A stretch of 64,000 bases of DNA from Heterodera schachtii (Eukaryota; Nematoda; Chromadorea; Rhabditida; Heteroderidae): NCBI GenBank assembly GCA_023374025.1, contig SIJG01000001.1:2913787-2977786 (forward strand), given 5' to 3'. Each line of letters opens with the position of its first letter. Positions within the stretch are counted from its first letter, which is position 1. Made by a program: the position numbers and the translations under genes. The notes beneath the pieces are model-generated. The model was not told where the DNA came from, made no database searches, and saw only the letters and a program-made list of their open reading frames with translations. This document shows, in pieces, positions 23,229 through 34,403 of the stretch.

Positions 23229-24639
23229 TCATTTGAGCACGTAATACGTCCTTTTCACAGTGAAGTCGACCTCCACATGGAGAAAATCGGGAACACTGAA
23301 CACGAAACCCTCGCGAGGGTCGGACAACATCTGAAAATTGAAATGACCAAATAACCGACCAATTAAACATTTAAACAGTTAGTATCAAACGTGAAACGCC
23401 CAAATCTTTTGTGTTTAATTGTAACAAAAAGAGACATCCATGACAAATCATATTACTATTAAAACAAAATTCCGCTGACAAATTCAAATAAATTTCATAT
23501 GCCGTTGATATAACAAAAGAATGGGTTGTGAAACGTACCTCAATGTCAGCCAAATTGCTGAATCCGATCACAGTGCGTGTGGGAAGCACGCGGTTGGAAA
23601 AAAGAGTGGGCAGTGAACGACGGACGATGTGACCTTTTTTGTCATTGCTTTTGCTTTCCTCGGAATCGTTCGAATAATGGCGCTTCACACGGAAAACCCT
23701 TAAGAGAGGCGAGTTCAAAGGACTTGGGTTCGGATTAAAACTTTACGATGATAAAAATTTGTCTCCAGTTTTGATTGTTTGCCTTTGCCCCTCCCAAAAC
23801 TCCCCCAATTCCTCACATTTCCGCAGTGATGTCCCACTCGATTTGCGCCCCACTTTCCAACGGTCCTTTAGCCCACAGCCAAAGGCTGAACATCTTTGGG
23901 TGACCCTCGGCCTTTCGTTGTCCTTTGGCGCGCAAAGCCCAGCGAAAGCCAGCCAAACTGACGGGCTCCGAGCAAACGATAAATTCATTTTTTGCCGCCA
24001 ATTGAACGAAGCCGGGGATGGCAAAACAAATTGATGCACTCAATGCTGAAAATTGATCACTTTTAAGAAACTATAGCAAAGAAAAGAGTTAAGAAAGCAC
24101 ACCAACCTGACTGTGTCAGTGTTGTCGTCTTCTGAATTGGCTTCGGCAAAGGCGTGGGGGGAGACAACCCAACAATGACTTTCTGTTTTGAAAACAATGG
24201 CGGCTTCTGCCGGCGACCAATCGGAGAATCAACCGGTGAATTGCGAAAGCAATTGGAAGTTGCTGTTGCGCAGGACTCTATGAGCGCATTGATCTGGCGT
24301 TTCAGTTCGTCAATTTCCACCGACTGAGTAGCCAACTTTTGTTCCAGTAATTCGTTGTTCCGCAACAAATCATTGCTGAATTTTTAAACATTAAAATTAA
24401 AAAGGTGCCTATGTTACAGTGCCGATTCGCTCAGTTGAAGTTGAATGACCAAATTCTCATTCTTCTTTTTCAAAAGAACTTCGTTACGACGCACCTCCAA
24501 TACCATAAACGAGTATTTCTGACTAAAATTAAAATATCATCTTAAAAAATTCTTATGCTTCAACTCACATTTCCTGTCTTAACGTCTTAATTTTGTCAAT
24601 GAGTTCCGAGATGTTTTGATTTTGAGGCTCATTTCCCAT
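23229..24639 (-). CDS. Coiled-coil plus MATH (TRAF-like) domain protein
   Basis: Six exons in phase, high to low: 24639-24569, 24522-24418, 24375-24107, 24045-23817, 23698-23539 and 23330-23229 (311 residues). From ATG 24639 the first half is a coiled coil (SELIDKIKTLRQEI, NEVLLKKKNENLVIQLQLSE, LLEQKLATQSVEIDELKRQI) and a Ser/Pro linker. The second half fits a MATH/TRAF-C fold: FIVCSEPVSLAGFRWALRAK, FSLWLWAKGPLES, IEWDITAEMVFRVK, SNRVLPTRTVIGFSNLADIE, then FVFSVPDFLHVEVDFTVKRT. Such proteins oligomerise through the coil and bind short peptides through the MATH groove. No RING or BTB domain is visible, so it is a bare adaptor. It lies 300 bp upstream of the LOTUS gene on the same strand. Confidence 0.75.
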
Positions 24640-24794
24640 GTCGATAATTGAAATTTTAAAAAAATAGAAATTTTGAAAAATTTACTATAGTTTCATGTGA
24701 AAAAATCTGAGAAAGATCTGTTAAAGAAGGAATTAAATTGAAACAGAACATGCAATTTGAGAAAGAAATCAAAACCTGTGTTAAAAAGGAAAAG

Positions 24795-25271
24795 CCGGTA
24801 CTAGTGCAGTTGGTACGTCACAAATATTTTTTTTTTTGTTTAAGTCGTATAAAAAATATTTTAAGGGTTTTCGAGGGCGCTGATTATGAATTCGACCTCT
24901 ATTTCGACCAATTCTGAATCCCGAACTCAAATTCGAACAATTGGTCGAAAAGTCAAAAATTCTTTAAAAAATGTTTTTTACCATAAAGAAACTAATTTTT
25001 CATGGACAAATAGTTTTTATGTCGATCGCGGATTTGTACCCATGCGAAAATTAGTTGCTCTATATTTTTGATTATATTTATTTGGTAAAAACATTTTTTT
25101 GAGAATTTTTGACTTTTCGACCAAATGTTCGAATTTGAGTTCGGGACTCAGAATTGGTCGAAATGGAGGTCGGATTCATAATCAGCGCCCTGAAAACCCT
25201 TAAAATATTTTTTATACGACTTTAAACAAAAAAAAAAAATATTTGTGGCGTACCAACTGCACTAGTACCGG
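24795..25271. mobile_element. Long-arm palindromic element C (477 bp)
   Basis: The whole element is a large inverted repeat. The left arm starts CCGGTACTAGTGCAGTTGG (24795 on) and the right arm ends CCAACTGCACTAGTACCGG (to 25271), with about 200 bp of arm pairing on each side and a short centre near 25030. Flanks AAAAG (24790-24794) and AAAAG (25272-25276) look like a 5-bp target duplication. It lies between the divergent starts of the MATH gene and the dioxygenase gene. There is no coding sequence. Confidence 0.88.
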
Positions 25272-25276
25272 AAAAG

Positions 25277-25692
25277 CCATTAAAATTAGAGCCCGGACGG
25301 GCCTTTAACGGGCCGCCAGGGGGCTCTTATTCCGTTTAGCCCCACATTTTTGCATTTTCCAAAAAAAAAAACAGTTAATAGATTTTCGGGGTCGCTGCTC
25401 GTTTTTTTGGCATTTTCAAAAAAAAACATTTAATAGATTTCGGGGTCGCTGATCGTTTTTTGGGGATTAAAACATGAAAATCTAGGCCAAATTGACGAAA
25501 TTTTAGATATTTTTTGGTACATATAATTCAATTCAGGAATAGTTAATTTATGTCTTCGAAATAGAATTCATTTTGAAAAAAAATGAATAATTTACGATAC
25601 TTTTTTAATTACAAAATTTGAATTTACTTATTTTAAAAATGCCAAAGTTATTTGAAGATGATTTTTTCTTTCGTTTTGTCTTCCTCGATAAA
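25277..25692. other. Spacer with GC palindrome and a diverged tandem duplication
   Basis: Starts with a GC-rich near-palindrome (GAGCCC ... GGGCTC, about 25291-25327). Two diverged copies of a block of about 60 bp containing AATAGATTTTCGGGGTCGCT follow (about 25378 and 25433). The rest is AT-rich 5' flank of the dioxygenase gene. Confidence 0.6.
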
Positions 25693-28340
25693 ATGCTTAA
25701 TTCCACCGTCAAATTATCGCCATTTTTCTTGTTTCATTCTCAGTTTCGCCATATTTTTCTACGACCTCTTTCCTCTTCTGTTAAATCGGCGAACAAATTC
25801 CGAAAAGATATTAGGATAACAACTGAAAAGGACAAAAACAACATCACCAGCGGTTCTGCCACTTCCTCTCCCTCTGATGATAATTTTGCACATTTTGTTG
25901 GCGCTCGTCTCTCTTTGACCGTCGACCCAAAATTTGCTGCTGTCGAGCTTATTTCACGCGACAGTTTTGACGGGACTTCTTCAAAACCGCTTCGCATTCC
26001 GTTGGTTTGGCTTCGCGATCACTGCCGAAGCAATGCGTCATATAATTCACGCACAAATCAGCGCCGGTCCGACTGCACAGATTTATTTGCCGGAGCAACT
26101 CTTGCGGATGATTGGTTAGAAGGGCAAAAATAAACCAATTATTCACATAAAATATGCCACGGGCCGGGCGGTTGTGAATTCCCGTCCATTGGATTCGAAA
26201 TTAAAAAAACAATTTCAAATCAATTTCAGTTATCCAATCCATTTTGACGCCGACAGGCAAAGGCTGACATTGAGTTGGGCTGATGGACATGAAAGTGAAT
26301 TTGGAGTCCGGGAACTGCTCAATTGGGCAATGTTCTCACAAAAGGTAATAACTAACGTTTCTATATGTTTTACCATCTAATTTTGCGGAACTTCTTGTAA
26401 AATGTCGGATTTTAAAATTTATTATTAAATTTTATCGAAAAAAATAAGAAACTTGTTCCTCGGGTTTTCGGGACTGAGTTTTTTTGTTTTAGCGTTGTGG
26501 CGAAGAATGGGAGGCCGGCGCGGAATGTCCGTCGCGTTCGCTTTGGGACGCCAAAGGGTTGCGTGAAGTGCCCTCCGTGTCCAGGTGTTCTCTTTTCTTC
26601 CGTTGGGTTCGATTGGTTCCCTTTTTTGAATTCCAAAATTTATTTCAGTTTTCCATTTATAGTTCAGAATTCGACTTCGCTCTATTCGCTCGTCTTTTCA
26701 TTCGTTTTGGCGTTGTCTCTGTCAGCGGAGTGAATTCGCGCGATGAGCGGGCGACGCGCGAATTGTGTGAAACTGTGTCCACCATTTTTGGCACAATTTT
26801 TGGCCAATTCTGGACCTTTGGCACCGGTTTGGACACTCAAAACGAAATGGTTTGTTGAGATGAAACATTTTCCTTCTCTTTTTTACTGGCCAATATGATT
26901 TTTTTTCCTTTTTTAGGAGTCTCATGATGACACGGCCTACGGAAGTGAGGCGATTGGGCCCCACACGGACGGCACTTATTTGGACCAACCCCCCGGAATT
27001 CAAGTTAAAAGGGGTTTACAATTGGGAGCAGCTCGTTTCCCCCCCAGCTCGGTTCCCCCCCGCATCGTTTCCCCCCCGAGAAATTTTTTTAAAAAAATTT
27101 TGCTAACTTAGAAATTTTTCAAGAAAAAAAATCTTAGAAAGTTTTTTCATAAGAAAATCTAAGAAAAAAAATTTTTTAAGAAATTTTAAGCGATTTTTTG
27201 GAAAATTTTTTGAAAAATCTTAGTAATTCACCATAAAAATTTCTCTAATTTTTTTTCTTAGAATTTTCTTATGAAAAAACTTTCTAAGATTTTTTTCTTG
27301 AAAAATTTCTAAGTTAGCAAATTTTTTTTTGAAAAATTTCTCGGGGGGGGAAACGATGCGGGGGGGAACCGAGCTGGGGGGGAACTGATACGGGGGGGAA
27401 ACGGCGGGGGGGAAACGTAGTGCACCCTTTACAATTAGTCATACAAATGGGTATACATTTTCTTATCTTTTTCATTTCTTAGGTTTTTCACTGTCTCCGC
27501 CCCGCTCCCCGCGGCGGTCAAACAATTTTGGTGGACGGTTTCGCCATTTCTGAGCGTCTTCGAGCGGAGTCTCCGGAATTGTTCGATGCTTTAAGTTCGA
27601 GGAGTGTTGAGCATGAATATTTGGAGGGCAATCGGTACCATTGCCGCGCATTCCGCGAGCCGGTGATCCGTCAGTTTCCCGAGGCGCAAAAGGTGGCACA
27701 GATCAGGTGGTCATATGTTACGGGGACCCTGGGACAAGTTTGGCTTGTCACCAACATCGTTTTTAAATAAAACCGATTTTCCGCTACCGCCACTGGAAGT
27801 AAAATTTGCCGAATTATTTCGTTAAAGGCTGCATTTCGATTATTTATTTTAGTTTTTCTTTTCTGCAGATTAGGATTGGCATTAATTTCCAATTTTTGAT
27901 CAGATTTAATCCATATGATCGCGCTCCGATGCGCACTTTGAAAATGGGCGACGACCAATCGAAGGCAATGGGTGTGTAAATAAATGCATTTTCCATTATT
28001 ATTATTGGGTCTTTTTATGTTTTAATACATTTCAGAGGACACTGTGCTCTTTTACACGGCCTACCAACGCTTTGCCCAATTGGCCAATCATTCGGACAAC
28101 CAAGTGACGCTCACTCTTCGGCCTGGCACTGTGCTTTTCATTGACAATTTCCGAGTGATGCACGGACGAAAAGCATTTCAAGTGTTTTATAGGGAAAGGG
28201 AAAAACAATATTAATAAAATAATTTATTTTGTAATTGTTGTCAGGGTGAACGAGTGATGTGCGGCTGCTATTTGAATAGAGACGTTTTTTTGGCAAACGC
28301 AAGGCCAAAACTGTCGCCAGAATTCTACCGAAATGTGTGA
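25693..28340 (+). CDS. Trimethyllysine dioxygenase-like (TMLHE/BBOX family)
   Basis: Nine exons in phase: 25693-26114, 26230-26344, 26493-26584, 26663-26849, 26917-27003, 27483-27706, 27904-27971, 28036-28181 and 28245-28340 (478 residues). An Arg/Ser-rich leader (FRHIFLRPLSSSVKSANKF) suits mitochondrial import. The family signature IPLVWLRDHCRSNASYNSRT is followed by LTLSWADGHESEF and the Fe(II)/2-oxoglutarate core: GPHTDGTYLDQPPGIQVFHC supplies the HxD ligands, GGQTILVDGF follows, and LFIDNFRVMHGRKAF supplies the distal His. The sequence is closer to trimethyllysine than to butyrobetaine dioxygenase, for example in the wording around HTD and VFHCLRP. This family hydroxylates substrates of carnitine synthesis. 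ATG 25639 is an alternative start. Intron 5 carries element D. The usual second Cys in the zinc-binding N-terminal domain appears changed (RSNASY). Confidence 0.88.
27024..27427. mobile_element. Foldback element D with GTTTCCCCCCC repeats (404 bp)
   Basis: Arms of about 190 bp pair around a centre near 27210. The outer parts carry GTTCCCCCCC or GTTTCCCCCCC repeats on the left and the G-strand complement on the right; the inner parts are A/T-rich. It is flanked by the 9-bp direct repeat TTTACAATT (27015-27023 and 27428-27436). It lies within intron 5 (27004-27482) of the dioxygenase gene. The first bases GGG and last CCC agree, but the outermost 10 bp match only partly. Confidence 0.82.
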
Positions 28341-28637
28341 AGAATTGGGCGGTGTGTGTTTAATTAATTTAACTTATATTTACTGGCATTGTAATTTTTT
28401 TGTGTAATTTACATAATTTGTATTGCTCATGATCGAAACAGTTAACAATAGACGAAATGTAATGAATGAATGACAAATTGTGCTTTTTTGGCTGGGTGTA
28501 GGGGACATTCGTCGCCTTTCTTTGAGTTTTCTCTCTCTCTCTCTCTCTCTGATCAGTCACTCTCCGATCGCCCACTCTCCTCTCTCTCTCTCTCTCTGAT
28601 CATCTGATCAGTCACTCTCCGATCGCCCACTCTCTCA
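28341..28637. other. Convergent 3' spacer with CT microsatellites
   Basis: Between the stop of the dioxygenase gene (+) and the stop of the muscarinic receptor (-). It contains two CT runs (about 28530-28549 and 28581-28597) around duplicated copies of GATCAGTCACTCTCCGATCG. No gene was seen. Confidence 0.7.
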
Positions 28638-29454
28638 TCACTGAATACTGCTCGCGGCTCCCCTCCCGCGGCTGTGCCTTTTCAGCAGAACTTTCCGTCC
28701 GTTGTTCGACTGGCCAAACGCTCCGTCCGCCGCGTACAGTTGTCGACCGATCGAGGAGTGCCTCCATTTGCATTTAATTATACGCAAATAAGTCATGCGG
28801 AAGCGCGCGTTGCACAGCGCGTAACAGAGCGGATTTATGGTGGAATTGACATAGGAAAGAACTGAAGAGGGAAAGGCGAACAAATTGGCCAAGGGACGAC
28901 GTACGGTACTTACAGTAACTAAGTGTGAAGAGATACGATGGGACTGAGTTGGGGTAGAAAGCCTCGAGGCAAACGATCACTGAAAAGGCACCGGGGGATA
29001 AATCAGCGGAGAGAGACGCAAAATGATTAATTGCTAATGAGCAAATGATTAATTACTAATTAGTAATGACCATTGTAGGGGGTCCAAGTGATAATGAAGG
29101 CGAACAGAATGGCCGAAAGTGTTTTGGCCGCTTTTCCTTCTTGCTTCCGCTCATTTCGCCGCCTCTCTTTTTCACTTCTGCGCATCTGACAAAAGTGAAA
29201 TGCCTTTGGTCAAATGCATCTTCTAATTCCCCGATCTGTGCCAATTATTTTTTGACTGTCGGCGGTACTTTTAAAGGCAAATGCTTTCCTTCTTTTAATT
29301 AGTTTTAATGGCACCCTTTCTCCACTCCCCCGTTCACCTGTTCCTCCCTCAACTGAAGGATGTCGCTCTTCTTCATCAGCTGTTTTGGACCAATCGTCGT
29401 TCCGTTCTGTTGCGTTTGCTGTTCTACTAAATTGGTCTCTCCTTATATTTCTTT

Positions 29455-29498
<44 letters not shown>

Positions 29499-29604
29499 CC
29501 CTCTCTCTCCCTCTCTCTTCCCCTCCCCTCCTTCCTTCTCTCTTTCCTCTCTCTCTCTCAATTCCTTTTTTTTCCTCTATTCTTTTCTTCCATTCTCTTT
29601 CCCT

Positions 29605-29671
<67 letters not shown>

Positions 29672-32600
29672 CCTGTCTCTCTCTCTCTCTCCTTCTCACT
29701 CTATCTCTCTATGTGTTGTTTTCATGTCTCGTTTCGGGTTCATCGCAGTCTCTTCCCCCCTCCCTCCCTTTCCTTTCTGCTTCCGTTCCCACCCCTCGCC
29801 CCTCCCCCCTTGGCCCCACCTGTTGCGGTCGGTCCCCTCGCCTTTGCCCTTCCCCCTTCCGCTGGGCAACTCTTCGTTTTGATCAGTCTGCTCTTCTGTT
29901 CCCTGCTCATCGCCCCCTGCTTTTCCTTCTCCTCCTCCTCCGCTTTCTCCTCCTTTTCCTTTGGTTGTGCTCGCCTTTCCACCGAATTTCTGGCACTTAT
30001 TGATGCCACTTCTTCGTGTCTGTGCCAACAAATGCTTTGGGTGTTTTTGCCGTTACCTTCCAAAATGGGACTTACGACGAAAGTCTGACTGAAGGGCGTT
30101 GGCATTTCTGCTGGTCGCCACTTGGGCTGTCCGAATATTCGATGATTACGATGGAATTGTAACTGAAAAAGCTTCGCAAATTGCTTCGTTTGCCATTCCC
30201 TTCCCAACGAACGTGTGCACTGAGGAGGGCCGTGACGTTCTGTCCAAATCCAATGTGTTTCTGTTCCTTTTGCCCGTCGTCCCTCGCTTTTCCGCGTCGT
30301 CCTCCGTCGTCCATTCGTCCGCCCCCACAAAAGTGTCCCTTTCCGTCTGTAATTATTTTGCCATTTCCGCCCTTTGTCCCTTTTCCAAATGGCACCTTCG
30401 CCGCTCCTTCGCCACATCCATTTACCGCAAATTCAATTGGCGTCGAAGATGCCATAATTGAGTCCAAATTGGAGTTGGTCATCGCTCCTCCGCACGACGT
30501 CTCTTCCACGGCGCCGCATTCGTCCGCCAACGAATCCTCCGACGAAAAGTCCGTCGTCTGCGCACGGCCCGTACAGAAAGTGAGCAGAGAAAAGCGCTCC
30601 TTTTTCCTTAACGAAACATTCCATTTGAATTTAAATTGAAAATTCGAAAAGGGATCAGCAGAAAGCGTTAGGGACGAGAGTCTCGACTTGGGAATTTTAA
30701 ACCAAATTGGGCAACCGATGGTAAGAATTCTGAATGTGATGATTGTTGTTGGGTCGGAGATACCTGCCGAACGTCGACTGAGTTGGCGAAAGATTGTTGA
30801 CCAACTCGAGAAAGTTGAGGCCGCTTTTTGACAGATTGGCCGATTTGGCAGCGATTGGCGTGGGCGATGGAGTGACCGGCGAGGATTGGCCAAGCGAAGT
30901 TTTGTGGGGCGGCGGAAGGCTCAGATCGGTGGAGGAGAGTTGGGGGGCCGAGTGGAGGCCACGGATCTTAAACAAGGTGAAATGAGGCAAAAGGAAAGCA
31001 CAGAAATAAAAAACAAAATTTAAAAAACAGGGAAACGCAACGGAGGGAAAAAGGGAAAAGCAAAGGGAAACGGACGGCAAAAAATGAAAAAAATTATCAA
31101 TCGGCGGAGAAGGGAGGGGGGATTATCCGATTAGTATTCGAATTGTCCGATATTTTCAATTTCTTTTATCCAACAAAAAAAAAGCTGCTTCTTTCCATTT
31201 TTTTTTGGGTGTCTCTCGCCTATTTTTTGCTGATAATTTTTCTTTTCGTTTGCCCAATTTATCTGCAAAAACTAAAAGACAATGGAATAAAACGTATTAG
31301 CATAAGTTTAAACAAAAAGCTTTGTTGGCACAATGACAAAAAGTTAAAACCAGCGGGGCCAATGGGAGCATCAGCGAGTGGAGGGCACTTGTGCCGGCGA
31401 GACGAGTGGGGGAGAAAAGCTGAAACAGTGCCGTTGATTAATTGTTTAAGTGATAAGCACAGGAACTGCACTGTCAATTCTGTTAGGGTCAAACTGATTA
31501 GAAACAAGGGTACGGTATCCAAGCAATTGGGGAAAGAAAGTATAGTAAAAAGGAAAAAAGTTGGAGAAAGGAGAGGCAAATTCAAAACGGGGAAATTGGC
31601 CAAATGAACAGAATTCCCACTCACAAATCAGCGCAATTCATCGGCTGATCGGGATTCAAATTGGCACAACGGACAAATCGCCAACTACCGTGTTCTTTTT
31701 ATATCATTTTTTTGTCTCGATTCTCCAAATGTCTTCCCTCTTAACCTAACACACGGCGGTGATCTGACCAGAATAGCCACTTGCCTGCCCATCCTGCAGT
31801 TTTCGAAGCTCTTTTCGGCGATGTTTTGTCTCCAGATAGACTTTGTAGTAGAGGAAAATCATCATCTAAGTCATACCGTACCATGATAATAATCAATCAA
31901 TCTACAGTAATCCGATCTACCGTAACCGGAATATAAAAGGCGGCGGCCGCCGTCGCGACAGTGACCAACTGACTGAGCCAATTGCGACTGTTGCCAAGGG
32001 CGAGGAACTTAAAATGCGGAAAAAGAGGATCAGGATTGAACACAACCTGCTAGTTGATCAAAAAACTGATCTGATCTTTTATTATATCGATGTATTGGCA
32101 GACAAATTGTCAGATTACCTAATTAGCAAATGACTCAATGGCCAAATGGCCCCCAATTAGCCACCTGAACTACGCAAATTGCACTCTCTTCGACAATGAA
32201 ACGCCCCTCGAGGTAAGGCCACAGAACAATCCATGGGGGCCACAGCAGCAAAGACAGCAAATAGGAGCCGGCGATCATCGACAAAGCTTTGCGAGTGGTT
32301 CGTCTGAACGGAGGGGAAGAAAATTGGACAGAAAAAAAATAAAACTTCGGTCGGTAAGTGAGCGGACGGGTGACGGAGAAGTAACGGTCGAAACTGATCA
32401 GCAACAAATTGAGGGCCGAAGCATTGCACATTAAATAGTCAATACAAAGCCAAACTGACGGGGGAGGAGGGAATTTGATCGGATAAAAACGGCAAAATGA
32501 GCGGAAGAAGTGATCAGACATAAAGGAAGTGATCAGACAGTTTGACAGAAAAAAGAGAGAATGGAGGTGATCGGACAGTTAACAAACAATTGGCAAATTT

Positions 32601-33582
32601 GCCACTTACATTGGCACAGTGCGTAACCAAAGTCCCAACTTTGAGCCACCTGAACGGACAAAAGGGTAGGCTCAGAATAACATAATTATTGCCATTTAGG
32701 AGTTGATACAAAAAAAACATATAATTTTCGCGTTTTTTTTTGTCTGTTGTCATATTTCTTTCTCACTTTTGGAAGTGTCTTCTATTTTTTGGTTTATTAA
32801 AAAAATTTTCTGAAAAGAACCCACCGTATACAAAGTCATCAACGGAATGGATACGATACCTATGGGGGAGAAAGGACATTTCATCACTGAAAAACGGACA
32901 ATTGAAAATTACCAACTGTCAGATCAGCAACAGCCAGGGAAAAGAGAAAGTAATTTGAGATGGTCTGCAGTTTTTTGTCCACGCAAATGGAAAGCTGAAG
33001 TAATGGAAAAAAATAAATCATTTTTATAAAATTTTAATTGATAAATTTGGGCCTTTCCCCTGCCCCCCGAGGGGATGAAAAAAAACAGAGGAAAACAAGC
33101 AATCCAATTGTTTAAAATTGGAAATTGAATCATCCAACTTTGAAATTGGATTAATTGCCAAAATTTGGAAAAAAATTGGTCGTGTGATGCCCTTCTCCAA
33201 AACGGTCCTTACGTTAATTAAATTTAATTGTCAATTAGGGATTAATTTTAGCTGTTCAATTTTTTGCTTCCCTTCCTTCCGTCCAACTGACCATTACGAG
33301 GGCATTTCCGATTGTCGTGGCAACGGTGAAAAACACTCCGATCAAAATGATCAAAACCACCCATAAAATTTGTGTGAGCGACGCGGACGCTTTTTGGGAG
33401 ACGGGCGGTGCCACAAAAGCAATGCGTTGGTCTTTGACCCGTTTTATGCTGTCGGCCGAGGATGGCACAGATGAGGAGGGAATGGAAGTGATCAGAAAGG
33501 AAGTGGACGAAGAGGAGAACGGGGAAGAGACTCTGCTCAAAGTGGACGATGGCACGGGCGACGACGACGGCGGCGCAAGACT
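28638..33582 (-). CDS. Muscarinic acetylcholine receptor (GAR-type GPCR)
   Basis: Exons in phase, high to low: 33582-33292, 32994-32913, 32859-32825, 32649-32610, 32454-32346, 32303-32165, 32007-31927, 31865-31785, 31419-31351, 30966-30764, 30606-30076, 30019-29820, 29426-29338, 29185-29071, 28979-28914 and 28861-28638 (784 residues without the unseen start). Landmarks: TM1 [22 protein letters not shown]2 [18 protein letters not shown]3 [20 protein letters not shown] and the [12 protein letters not shown] motif; TM5 [12 protein letters not shown]6 [20 protein letters not shown]7 [15 protein letters not shown]. These are diagnostic for muscarinic receptors, which couple acetylcholine to G proteins. 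The third intracellular loop is very long (about 380 residues) and low in complexity. The intron after 31785 starts GCAAGT. The first exon with the ATG lies further right and was not found. Confidence 0.9.
29457..29709. repeat. (CT)n microsatellite
   Basis: Long CT runs broken by CCCTC and TTC interruptions fill most of the receptor intron between exons 29426-29338 and 30019-29820. The long Ser/Leu frames seen here are artefacts of the repeat. Confidence 0.95.
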
Positions 33583-33666
33583 CTGTCGGGGAACAGAAGC
33601 ACCTGCGCGGACGACGGTGGCTAAAAGTGCCGAACAAATATAGAAATCGAGAGAGCATGAGAGGAT

Positions 33667-33817
33667 GGGAGAGAGAGAGAGAAAGAGAAAGAGAGAGAGA
33701 GGGGAAGAGAGAGAGAGAGAGAGAGAGGGAAAGAGGGGAAGAGAGAGAGAGAGAGAGAGGGGAAGAGAGAGAGAGAGAGAGAGAGAGAGGGGAAGAGAGA
33801 GAGAGAGAGGGGAAGCG

Positions 33818-33888
<71 letters not shown>

Positions 33889-33898
33889 AAGAGAGAGT
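33667..33898. repeat. (GA)n microsatellite
   Basis: An almost pure GA tract with GGGAAGAG interruptions, just upstream of the first recognised receptor exon (transcribed leftward). It is followed by a G run at 33918-33930. Confidence 0.95.
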
Positions 33899-33992
33899 GA
33901 GTGGTCAATTGACCAAAGGGGGGGGGGGGGTGTGTGCTTTATGAAGAGGCAAATGTGATGCTTAATCAGTCACTGGTCACTCCCTGTGCTGT

Positions 33993-34403
33993 TCAGTTAT
34001 CCGTCGTCTCCCCCCCCCCTCCCCTCTCACTCATTTTGGCGTTGTTCCGCTGCTGCTGCTCTCTGTTGCGCCACTTGTGCCGCGTCTTCGTCCCCGCAGG
34101 CGTCGTCCGCCTCCGTCCGCCGCTCCCTTTTTCTTCCTTTGCTTTTGCTTCCGTTTCAGCTTCTGTCTTAACTTTTGCTGTTGTCCGTCGATTTGTTGTG
34201 CCGTTCTTTTTCGTCCTTTCCCCTGTCGCTTTGAGCCTTTGGTAAAGGAGGGCGACGTCCTCGCGCGAAAAAACGGAAAGCGACGCGGCGGAAGAGGAAG
34301 AAGAGGAAGAGGGAAGAGGAGCAGAGAAGGGGGAGAAAAAAATGAGGAAGAAGCAGAAGAAGAGGACGAAGGGGAGGCGCAAAACGGAAGGGAACGCATT
34401 CAT
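33993..34403 (-). CDS. Possible small secreted basic protein, 136 residues
   Basis: An uninterrupted frame from ATG (34403) to TGA (33993). It starts with a leader-like stretch (MNAFPSVLRLPFVLFFCFFL, then IFFSPFSAPL), a Ser run, then SREDVALLYQRLKATGERT and a basic Lys/Glu/Arg-rich end (TRHKWRNREQQQRNN). Dibasic sites are frequent. It could be a secreted peptide precursor or a 5' exon of the muscarinic receptor, although splicing its GTGAGA donor (about 34014) into the first recognised receptor exon is out of phase. No family is recognised, and composition bias weakens the case. Confidence 0.4.
   Translation of the reverse strand: MNAFPSVLRLPFVLFFCFFLIFFSPFSAPLPSSSSSSSAASLSVFSREDVALLYQRLKATGERTKKNGTTNRRTTAKVKTEAETEAKAKEEKGSGGRRRTTPAGTKTRHKWRNREQQQRNNAKMSERGGGGETTDN

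Noticed and set aside
29385..29882. Long Ser/Leu frames over the CT tract
   Set aside because: They are products of (CT)n composition and lie inside an intron of the receptor on the other strand.
33549..33958. Glu/Arg frames over the GA tract
   Set aside because: Pure microsatellite; no start, splice or domain evidence.
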